The notes under the pieces: generated by a model
Database searches by the model: none
Told to the model about the DNA's origin: nothing
What the model saw: only the letters and a program-made list of their open reading frames with translations
Translations under genes and position numbers: made by a program
Assembly: GCA_001781435.1 (NCBI GenBank)
Contig: MFLV01000004.1
Coordinates: 371-36,343, forward strand
Origin: Candidatus Kaiserbacteria bacterium RIFCSPLOWO2_01_FULL_51_21
Lineage (GTDB): Bacteria > Patescibacteriota > Minisyncoccia > Phycocordibacterales > 2-01-FULL-51-21
Direction: 5' to 3'
DNA length: 35,973 bases
Shown here: in pieces, positions 23,057 through 30,481 of the stretch
Position numbering within the stretch: the first letter of the stretch is position 1
Layout: each line of letters opens with the position of its first letter

Positions 23057-25294
23057 TTATTCGACGAATACTTTTTCGCCCTTTTTGAGCATCCCGATAA
23101 TGAGCTTCGAGAGCTCGGGACGCATGAACCATTGCGGAAGCATCTTGCCACGCAAGAGCATTTTTCTCGCCTCCGTGCCGCTGATGAGAAGCATGTCCTT
23201 CTGTGCATGACTCCTCCCAGCATCTCCCTCATGCACATGGGATTTCAATTTCTTTGAATAGAATACTTTGTCAAAGCGAACTGGCGTGATACCAATATCT
23301 CCCACGCGGTCAAAAATAGCGTGCGATGCTTTTGGATGATAGAAATCCCCCACCCCAGTATGGTCACGTCCCACGATGAAATGGCTACATCCGAAATTCT
23401 TCCGGCACAGTGCCGTAAAAAGCGCTTCGCGCGGTCCAGCATAGCGCGAAAAGGTAGCATACGTTCCGAATACCACCGTTTCTTTCGGGTAACAGATGCG
23501 CATCAGTTTTTCGTAACTTTGAACGATAGCCGCCGCTTCAAAGTCCCCCGACTTCTTTTTGCCGATAACCGGATGAATGAAGAGGCCGTCCGCGCCCGTT
23601 TTTCGAAGCGCCTCGAGCTGAATGAACTCGTGCCCCCGATGCGGAACATTGCGGGTGTGGAACCCGACCACCGTCCTCCATCCGCGATCTTCAAAAAGAC
23701 GACGTGCCTGCCGCGGAGTCAGCTCATACTGTTTATGCGAAGAGGGGCGGCGCCGAAACACCTTGATACCTCCGGCAAGAAATACCGGGCCCATAGCCTC
23801 TACCGCACGGACACCGGGATGTTTTTCGTCCGTGGTTTCATACAGCGTGCGCGCATATTCCTCCTTGTTGACCGAGTATTTCTCTTTGAGAGAAAACATG
23901 CCAAATGGCACTCCTTCTTTGTCCGTGAGAAGTATTTTTTTTCCTACCTTGAGTGGAGCGGCAACCTCTTTTGAAACATCGAGCACAATTGGGAGCGGCC
24001 AAACAATGCCATCTTTGAGACGAAGGGAATTAAGCACTGACTCCACATCCCTTTTCCCCATGAAGCCCGTAAGCGGGCTGAAGGTCCCGATGGCAATCTG
24101 CTCGGCGTCCATATACTGCTCATCCGAGAGTTTAATCTTTAGGAGCCGGGAAAACTCCTTTTTTTGAGGCACTTCGATGAGCCCATTCACCAACTTGCCT
24201 CCATGCGGTTCAACGAGTGAGTCTCCTATGCTTTCCACATCGAGATAGCTTTGTGCAATAGGCATTCCCTGCGATTTTCCACGGCCGTATTTCTTCGTGT
24301 GTTCGATAATACGATTCAGCATATTGATGCAGGCAATCGGGTTTTTCCCGACGGCAGTTTCCGCCGCGAGCGTTACGCCATACGCTCCTTCAAGGAGCGT
24401 ATCCACAATGTCGTGCACCTCTGCCCGCGTCGGTTTTGACTTCTCAACCATCGTTTCCAAGAGATTGGTTGCCACAAAGACACCCTTCCCTGTTTTTGCC
24501 GCCTCCTGAAGGATAAGTTTCTGCATGAACGGAATGCGCTCAATCGGTATCTCTTTGCTCAAATCTCCGCGGTCGATTAAAAGAAAGTCCGATGCGGCAA
24601 TGATGCCTTTAAGATTTTGCAAACCATCAATACACTCAATCTTTGAAATAATCTTCATCTTGCCCTTAGTCGTCTTGCGAACTTCCCGAACCGCGGCACC
24701 CGATCGCATAAAGGAAGCGGCAATGTATTGAACCCCTTCGGCAAGCGCGATTTTAATCGCCCGTTTATCTTTGGGAGAGAGTGTCGGAAGGTCGTAGTGT
24801 TTGTCGGCAAGCGCCGATTGGACGACAACGCCCTTATTGTTGCCTAAAAGACCTCCGGCAATGACTTGCGCTACGACCTTTCCCTGACGAACCTTGTTCA
24901 CATCATGTATGCGCAATATAAGCGAGTCAAAATCGCAGTACACGATGTCGCCGACTTCAAGCTGTTTGAGAATTTCACGCGGGCGGATGGTGAGAAGCGA
25001 GCCATTACCGACGATTTCCTTGTTCGTGAGCGTCACCAGCGCTCCTTCTTCGAAATAGTGCGGTGCATTTTTGAGTACGCCGGTGCGTATTTGAGAGCCC
25101 TCGGTGTCAAGCACGAACGGAATGCCTATTTTTTTCGCCATCCGCATAAAATGCCGCTGGTCGGCAAGACTGGAGTGCGACATGTTAACCCGCACAAAAT
25201 CAACACCCTTGCTTTTTATGGTGCGCACCATCTCCTCCGTATTCGTCGACGGTCCGAGAGTTACGATGATCTTTGTTTTTTCCTGCTTCTTCAT
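23057..25294 (-). CDS. Fusion protein: N-terminal pyruvate kinase barrel (about aa 1-345) + C-terminal ATP sulfurylase/sulfate adenylyltransferase (about aa 355-745)
   Basis: PK: KTKIIVTLGPSTNTEEMV, FVRVNMSHSS, FVLDTEGSQIRTG, MKIISKIECIDGL, DRGDLSKEIPIERIPFMQK, VATNLLETMVEKSKPTRAEVHDI, AETAVGKNP. Sat: GTFSPLTGFMG, TVVGFHTRNVPHRGHEFIQLEAL, FSRYAGPREALFTALCRKNFGCSHFIVGRDHTGVGDFY. One uninterrupted frame of 745 codons. Confidence 0.92.
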   Translation of the reverse strand: MKKQEKTKIIVTLGPSTNTEEMVRTIKSKGVDFVRVNMSHSSLADQRHFMRMAKKIGIPFVLDTEGSQIRTGVLKNAPHYFEEGALVTLTNKEIVGNGSLLTIRPREILKQLEVGDIVYCDFDSLILRIHDVNKVRQGKVVAQVIAGGLLGNNKGVVVQSALADKHYDLPTLSPKDKRAIKIALAEGVQYIAASFMRSGAAVREVRKTTKGKMKIISKIECIDGLQNLKGIIAASDFLLIDRGDLSKEIPIERIPFMQKLILQEAAKTGKGVFVATNLLETMVEKSKPTRAEVHDIVDTLLEGAYGVTLAAETAVGKNPIACINMLNRIIEHTKKYGRGKSQGMPIAQSYLDVESIGDSLVEPHGGKLVNGLIEVPQKKEFSRLLKIKLSDEQYMDAEQIAIGTFSPLTGFMGKRDVESVLNSLRLKDGIVWPLPIVLDVSKEVAAPLKVGKKILLTDKEGVPFGMFSLKEKYSVNKEEYARTLYETTDEKHPGVRAVEAMGPVFLAGGIKVFRRRPSSHKQYELTPRQARRLFEDRGWRTVVGFHTRNVPHRGHEFIQLEALRKTGADGLFIHPVIGKKKSGDFEAAAIVQSYEKLMRICYPKETVVFGTYATFSRYAGPREALFTALCRKNFGCSHFIVGRDHTGVGDFYHPKASHAIFDRVGDIGITPVRFDKVFYSKKLKSHVHEGDAGRSHAQKDMLLISGTEARKMLLRGKMLPQWFMRPELSKLIIGMLKKGEKVFVE

Positions 25295-25303
25295 AGCTCG
25301 ATG

Positions 25304-26257
25304 TTACGAAGTGCGTACGTGGTATTTCTCGAGAACTCCTCGCTCAAGCGGGGCTATTGAAGCATCGATGACATTTGCCAATTCCATGCTTATATAATTT
25401 TTCCAATCGCCGACAATACCTTTTCGCATCGGGTTCACGTCGTAGAGGGTATTTCCCGGATCTTGAAGATCCTGCCGCCACGACCCTTCCTCGCCCCGTT
25501 CCCGCCCGTGCCCTCTTGAGTGCCGCTTTGTCATTTCCTTGAATGAACCCTTCGTGAGCATCTCCCTCGCGATATCAGGCGGCGCCTCAAAACCGAGATA
25601 CGAGCAGAGTCCTTCTATCGTTTTGAGCGGGCTCTCGGTCATCCCCTCATAGCTCGTGCAGTAGAGAGACCCATTGTAGCGCAGAAGCGCCTCGTATTCT
25701 TTTTTAACCCGCTCTTCAATATACTCGAGCGCAAAGGCCTCCGTAATAGGTCCTTCCTCTTTCCGCCGTTTGCTTACCAAACTGAAATGCCACGAGGTGA
25801 CGCGATCCTTCGGATCGCGAAGCACACAGATCTTCTTGATGTCCGGGTAAAGCGAATCAATGAACCCGAGGTGAAACACATAGGCGGGTGTAGATTCCCC
25901 GACTATGTTCTTGTTTCCGCGCTGCTCGTCGCACAGGTTACTGTAGCGCTCAACCATCACCTTGTAGAATTCCTGTTTCGGAAGCGTCTGCGCAAGCGGT
26001 ACGAGGTCGGCAAACACTTCGCCGTACTTCGTGAGATAATCCGAGAGCGGGCGCGCAAAATTCTCGAGGTTCCCCTGCTCAATACTGGCAAGGGTGTTGA
26101 AAAAATGGACCTCCCCCACCCTCTCTTCCCCTTTGGGTCCTTCAAACGGCAAGGTCGGGAAGCTCGCGATCTCCGGATGACCATTGAGTACGGCAGAAAC
26201 CCAGAGCGTACCGCTTCGCTGCATTCCCACTATCAAAAAATCAGGTCGTAATGTCAT
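25304..26257 (-). CDS. PAPS-dependent sulfotransferase
   Basis: DFLIVGMQRSGTLWVSAVLNGHPEI (5'-PSB loop), KICVLRDPKDRVTSWHFS (3'-PB), RKGIVGDWKNYIS (C-terminal RKGxxGDWK). Confidence 0.92.
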   Translation of the reverse strand: MTLRPDFLIVGMQRSGTLWVSAVLNGHPEIASFPTLPFEGPKGEERVGEVHFFNTLASIEQGNLENFARPLSDYLTKYGEVFADLVPLAQTLPKQEFYKVMVERYSNLCDEQRGNKNIVGESTPAYVFHLGFIDSLYPDIKKICVLRDPKDRVTSWHFSLVSKRRKEEGPITEAFALEYIEERVKKEYEALLRYNGSLYCTSYEGMTESPLKTIEGLCSYLGFEAPPDIAREMLTKGSFKEMTKRHSRGHGRERGEEGSWRQDLQDPGNTLYDVNPMRKGIVGDWKNYISMELANVIDASIAPLERGVLEKYHVRTS

Positions 26258-26326
26258 AGGATACGTCTATACATAACATATCGCTTACAAGTAAAGTTCT
26301 ACACTATCCCCTCTCTTTCCTGCCTG

Positions 26327-26371
26327 AAAATAAAATACCTCGCCAGCTTGCTCTGCGAGGTATTTTATTTT
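26327..26371. terminator. Strong 17-bp-stem hairpin in the divergent sulfotransferase/NeuB-3 intergenic region
   Basis: AAAATAAAATACCTCGC (26327-26343)/GCGAGGTATTTTATTTT (26355-26371). Confidence 0.65.
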
Positions 26372-26517
26372 GAGAACCTCTCGGTTCTCAACGCTCGCTT
26401 CGCTCACTGCTCTCCTCCACGGGGAAACTCCCGTTTCCCCGACCCCCTTCCCACTCCCCCCGCATTCATCCCCCAAGCTTGCTGTGGGGAATTCTGCGGG
26501 GAGATGAAACCACTAGG

Positions 26518-26526
26518 TGGTACAAT
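26518..26526 (+). promoter_or_regulatory. Extended -10 TGGTACAAT upstream of NeuB-3
   Basis: TGGTACAAT 14 nt before the ATG; no SD visible. Confidence 0.5.
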
Positions 26527-26540
26527 TGGTTTTATTTTAC

Positions 26541-27545
26541 ATGGAAAAACCACAAGCAGTGCGTATCGGTAACCGTCATGTTGGTCCCGGGCACCCCGTG
26601 TTTGTCATTGCGGAAGTTGGCATCAATCACAACGGTAATATCGGCATTGCCAAGGAACTCATCGACGCGGCGGTGCGCGCCGGTTGCGACGCGATAAAAT
26701 TTCAGAAGCGCACGGTCCCCGTAATATACGGTGAGCAGGAGCTTGCCGCGCCACGCGAGGTGCATCCGCAAGTGCTTAAAGAAGCAATCGAGAGGGGAGT
26801 GCTCCCCGCTGATGCAGTTGAACGGCTGACCGAAAGTAATTTTGAAAACGCGACGAATGGCGATTTGAAATATGCTCTTGAACTTACCGAGAGCGAATAC
26901 CGTGAAATCGACCGGTACTGCCGCGAACGTGGCATTATGTGGTTTGCTTCTCCGTGGGATGAAGCATCTGTCGATTTTCTTGAAAAATTCAACCTTCCTG
27001 CCTATAAAATTGCCTCACCCTCGCTCACCGATGATGCTTTGCTCCGGTATATCCGTTCTAAACGAAGACCTATTATTCTCTCAACCGGTATGGCTGACCT
27101 TCCCATGATACGTCATGCGGTTGAAGTACTTGGAACAGAGGACCTTGTACTTCTCCACTGTACCTCGGTCTATCCGACGCAGAAAACGGAGGCGGGAGAC
27201 CATGGTCTTTCACTCCTTAATCTGCGCGGCATTGAAGCGCTTCGGCAAGAATTCGGCATTCCCGTCGGTTTTTCCTCGCACGACACGGGGATTCAGCCGA
27301 GCTATGCTTCGGCGGTCCTTGGCGGCGCGGCGATTGAGAAGCATCTCACACTCTGGCGAGGTATGTGGGGATCCGACCATGCCGCTTCCGTCGAGCCAGG
27401 GGACCTTGAGCGCTTGATAAAAATGGTTCGCAGCCTCACGCTCGTGCTTGGCGATGGAGATATTAAATTTTACCCTGAAGAAGTCCCGACTGCGAAGAAA
27501 CTGCGGCGCAAGTGGGGTGCGTGGAAGCCCCCGACTGTTGCTTAG
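26541..27545 (+). CDS. neuB: Nonulosonate synthase, NeuB copy 3, apparently lacking the C-terminal SAF domain
   Basis: VFVIAEVGINHNGNIGIAKELIDAAVRAGCDAIKFQKRT, WFASPWDEASVDFL, KIASPSLTDDALLRYIRSKRRPIILSTGM, GFSSHDTGIQPSYASAVLGGAAIEKHLTLWRGMWGSDHAASVEP; ends soon after LVLGDGDIKFYPEEVPTAKKLRRK. ATG 26541 preferred over GTG 26517. Confidence 0.9.
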   Translation: MEKPQAVRIGNRHVGPGHPVFVIAEVGINHNGNIGIAKELIDAAVRAGCDAIKFQKRTVPVIYGEQELAAPREVHPQVLKEAIERGVLPADAVERLTESNFENATNGDLKYALELTESEYREIDRYCRERGIMWFASPWDEASVDFLEKFNLPAYKIASPSLTDDALLRYIRSKRRPIILSTGMADLPMIRHAVEVLGTEDLVLLHCTSVYPTQKTEAGDHGLSLLNLRGIEALRQEFGIPVGFSSHDTGIQPSYASAVLGGAAIEKHLTLWRGMWGSDHAASVEPGDLERLIKMVRSLTLVLGDGDIKFYPEEVPTAKKLRRKWGAWKPPTVA

Positions 27546-27564
27546 AATATATTATGATGTTCGA

Positions 27565-27673
27565 ACCGCAGGCAGGTATTCCGAGGGGGCTCTCGGAGCG
27601 CGACGGCGCGAGAGTGAGCGCTGCGCAATCATGCGCAGATAGCGTACCCCGAGAGATACTTGCCTGCGGGGAG
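27565..27673. repeat. Palindromic REP-like element, copy B
   Basis: CCGCAGGCAGGTATTCCGAG/CGAGAGATACTTGCCTGCGG arms enclosing two hairpins (CTCTCG..CGAGAG; TGCGCAATCATGCGCA); shares blocks with 605-763. Confidence 0.6.
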
Positions 27674-27688
27674 AATGGGTAATCTTTT

Positions 27689-28420
27689 ATGCAAGTACTT
27701 GCGCTTATTCCTGCGCGCGGTGGCTCAAAATCCATCCCAAAGAAAAACATCTATCCTCTGGCGGGGAAACCAGTCATCGCCTGGACCATCGAAGCCGCCC
27801 GCGGAGCGAAAAAAATCGACCGTATTATTGTCTCAACCGACAGCGAGGAAATCGCTGGGGTCGCCCGCTCCTTTGGCGCCGAAACTCCTTTCATCCGTCC
27901 GGCGGAGCTTGCCGGCGACACCACTCCCGACCTCCCCGTCTTCGAACATGCGCTTAAGTGGCTCAAAGAAAATGAAAATTACGTACCAGATGCTGTTATA
28001 CACCTCTGGCCTACTTCTCCCTACCGCCGCAGTGAGGATATTGACGCTGCCATCGAGCTCCTCGAAAAAAACCCCGAAGCCACCTCGGTGCGCTCGGTAA
28101 GCGCCCCCTCGCAGACCCCGTTCAAAATGTGGCGACGCGATAAGGGAATCTATCTTGTACCGATTCTCCAAAAAGAATTCCCCGAGGCGTATGAGGAAGG
28201 TAAGCGACCGTTTGAAATGCCGCGCCAAGTGCTTCCCGAAGTTGTGGTGCAGACCGGCTATCTCTGCGTCATTCGAACCTCGACCATCACCGAAGGCAAC
28301 ACAATGCACGGCGACAAAATTATTCCCTTCTGGCACGACCCGAAGCTGTATACCGAACTCGACTCCTACAAAGATCTTGCCCACGCTGAGTATGTACTGA
28401 AAAATTTCAAGCCACTATGA
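27689..28420 (+). CDS. neuA: CMP-nonulosonate cytidylyltransferase, NeuA copy 3
   Basis: VLALIPARGGSKSIPKKNIYPLAGKPVIAWTIEAARGAKKIDRIIVSTDSEEIAGVARSFGAETPFIRPAELAGDTTPDLPV. Confidence 0.93.
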   Translation: MQVLALIPARGGSKSIPKKNIYPLAGKPVIAWTIEAARGAKKIDRIIVSTDSEEIAGVARSFGAETPFIRPAELAGDTTPDLPVFEHALKWLKENENYVPDAVIHLWPTSPYRRSEDIDAAIELLEKNPEATSVRSVSAPSQTPFKMWRRDKGIYLVPILQKEFPEAYEEGKRPFEMPRQVLPEVVVQTGYLCVIRTSTITEGNTMHGDKIIPFWHDPKLYTELDSYKDLAHAEYVLKNFKPL

Positions 28421-29223
28421 AACATTTCCCTATTGGGGTTTTACAAGGGCGCCTCACGCCTTCGAACGGGCGTGGCATCCAATTTTTTCCGGACTCGCCA
28501 GGAGAATGGGAACGAGAATTCGAATTGGCACCACAAGCAAATATTGACTGCATCCAATGGGTTTGTAATAAAACCGACAATCCCCTTTTTGACGAATCTA
28601 CGCGCGCGTTGGTTCGTGATATCATAGCGCGTACAAGAATACGGGTTCGCAACATGGACGTACAGCTCCTAACGAAATTGGATATTCAAGACTGCCCAGA
28701 TACCCTCATCGAAAAAATATGCTCTAGTCTTGCGGACATTAACGGCGGGACGGTCGAGCTACCGCTTATGGAAGCCTCATCGCTCCTTGAAAAGAATTTT
28801 TATGCGGACAGGGTTTCTTCTCTTTTCCGATTCCTTGCTGTTGCAGAACGACACAAAACACCAATCGCAGTTGAAACAGATTTGCCTCCCAAAGAACTTG
28901 CCAAATTGTTGGATACTTTTCCATCTATCACGGCAGTATATGATACCGGTAATAGTGCCGGTATGGGCTATGACATGCCTGAAGAGATAGCGGCATACGG
29001 TACGCGAATATCAAATGTGCATATAAAAGACAAACCACGCGGTGGCGCCACGGTCCCTCTTGGCACTGGGTCGGTCGACTTTCCGAAGCTGTTTCAACTC
29101 CTAGGTTCACTGTCCTACACTGGGCTCGTGACTTTGCAAGCAGCGCGTGGACAAGACGGCGAGGAAATTAAGACTATTAAACAGCAAATAGAATTTGTAC
29201 AACAATATGCAAAGTACCTTTGA
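28417..29223 (+). CDS. Sugar phosphate isomerase/epimerase-like TIM barrel protein (xylose-isomerase-like fold)
   Basis: IGVLQGRLTPS..., VYDTGNSAGMGYDMPEEIAAYGTRISNVHIKDKPRGGATVPLGTGSVDFPKLFQLL; overlaps the NeuA-3 stop by 4 nt. Confidence 0.8.
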   Translation: MKHFPIGVLQGRLTPSNGRGIQFFPDSPGEWEREFELAPQANIDCIQWVCNKTDNPLFDESTRALVRDIIARTRIRVRNMDVQLLTKLDIQDCPDTLIEKICSSLADINGGTVELPLMEASSLLEKNFYADRVSSLFRFLAVAERHKTPIAVETDLPPKELAKLLDTFPSITAVYDTGNSAGMGYDMPEEIAAYGTRISNVHIKDKPRGGATVPLGTGSVDFPKLFQLLGSLSYTGLVTLQAARGQDGEEIKTIKQQIEFVQQYAKYL

Positions 29224-29947
29224 TATCGCAGGGAGAGTCATTATTATTACGGGCGGGAGCGGCTTTTTGGGTACTCAATATCGCAAAGCGCTTGAAGAGG
29301 CAGGGGCGATTGTTGAAAATTTCGACATTGATACGGGAGTGGATGTGACGAAAGAAGAATCCGTGCAAGCAGCGGTTGCGCGCGTCTTAAAAAAACACGT
29401 CAAGATTGATGGTCTTATCACTAATGCCGCAGCAAATCCGAAAGCTGATGAAGAAGTAAACGGCGGTCCGTGGGCTCCGTATAGTGAATTCTCCGCCGAT
29501 CTCTTTCGCAGGGAGCTTGATCTTAATCTCATTGGTTCTTTTCTCGCCGCAAAAACAGTTTCCAAGCCGATGATGGAGCAGCGTAGAGGTTCGATTGTCT
29601 TTGTCGGTTCAGACTTAGCACTTATCGGACCAGCGAATTTTCTTTACCCGGAAGGGCGTTTCAAGGACATCGCCTACGGAACATCCAAGGCGGGGATACT
29701 CGGTTTGATGCGATTTTTTGCCGCTTACCTCGGACCATACAGCGTGCGCGCCAACGCACTTGTCCCAGGAGGAATGCTGCGCGGCCATGACCCGGAGTTT
29801 GCAAAGAAAAACGGCGCGCTTAACATGCTCGGCCGCATGTCCAACGAAAACGAATATAACGGAGCGGTACAGTTTCTCCTTTCCGACGCATCCTCGTACA
29901 TGACGGGTGCATCCCTTATCATCGATGGCGGCCGAACGGCTTGGTAA
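29207..29947 (+). CDS. Short-chain dehydrogenase/reductase (PtmA-like)
   Basis: VIIITGGSGFLGTQYRKALEEAGA (TGxxxGxG-like), ITNAAANPK, YGTSKAGILGLMRFFAAYLGPYSVRANALVPGG (YxxxK), C-terminal MTGASLIIDGGRTAW. Confidence 0.88.
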   Translation: MQSTFDIAGRVIIITGGSGFLGTQYRKALEEAGAIVENFDIDTGVDVTKEESVQAAVARVLKKHVKIDGLITNAAANPKADEEVNGGPWAPYSEFSADLFRRELDLNLIGSFLAAKTVSKPMMEQRRGSIVFVGSDLALIGPANFLYPEGRFKDIAYGTSKAGILGLMRFFAAYLGPYSVRANALVPGGMLRGHDPEFAKKNGALNMLGRMSNENEYNGAVQFLLSDASSYMTGASLIIDGGRTAW

Positions 29948-30058
29948 ACCAGGGACTCTTAGGTATATCGACCTCCGTTTGTATCCATTGAACATAATAT
30001 AACGTTTGTATTGCATTGCTTGTTGCAGTACAAAAACACAGCTTGTACAAAATGACTT

Positions 30059-30088
30059 AGGCGGTACAGCCAAATTGCTGTACCGCCT
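30059..30088. terminator. Convergent terminator-like hairpin
   Basis: AGGCGGTACAGC-CAAATT-GCTGTACCGCCT between the SDR gene (+) and the small membrane ORF (-). Confidence 0.65.
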
Positions 30089-30102
30089 GCAGCTTAATTT
30101 TC

Positions 30103-30381
30103 CTAGAACGGAAACGCTCTACGCCAATTGGTCAGAAGTGCGAAACCGATTGGCTCACCTGTTCTGACCGACTTGAGCGCTAACTCAAGTCCCACCCACG
30201 GCCCGAGCGCGAACGCTCGAGCTAGCTCAAGTGCGGGACTGCCCTTGTACTCGAAATACTTCTCCTGTCTTTCCCATGTTCCAACGCAAACACAGCAGGA
30301 GAAGTATCCCAAGGCAACCCAAAGGACAGCCGCTGCTATGACATATCCGATGACCTCGAGCACGACAAGTGCGGTTTCCAT
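30103..30381 (-). CDS. Small membrane protein of unknown function (92 aa)
   Basis: Hydrophobic N-terminus METALVVLEVIGYVIAAAVLWVALGYFSCCVCVGTW; SD-like GAGGT upstream of ATG; TATAGT upstream; hairpin downstream. Confidence 0.55.
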   Translation of the reverse strand: METALVVLEVIGYVIAAAVLWVALGYFSCCVCVGTWERQEKYFEYKGSPALELARAFALGPWVGLELALKSVRTGEPIGFALLTNWRRAFPF

Positions 30382-30481
30382 GGCTACCTCAATCCAGTTA
30401 CTCCTAATGAACTATAACGCCGAGAAACACAGTGTGGTTTCGGGAATCTTTTTTAGCAATCTAAAAACCCCTTTGATCTAC

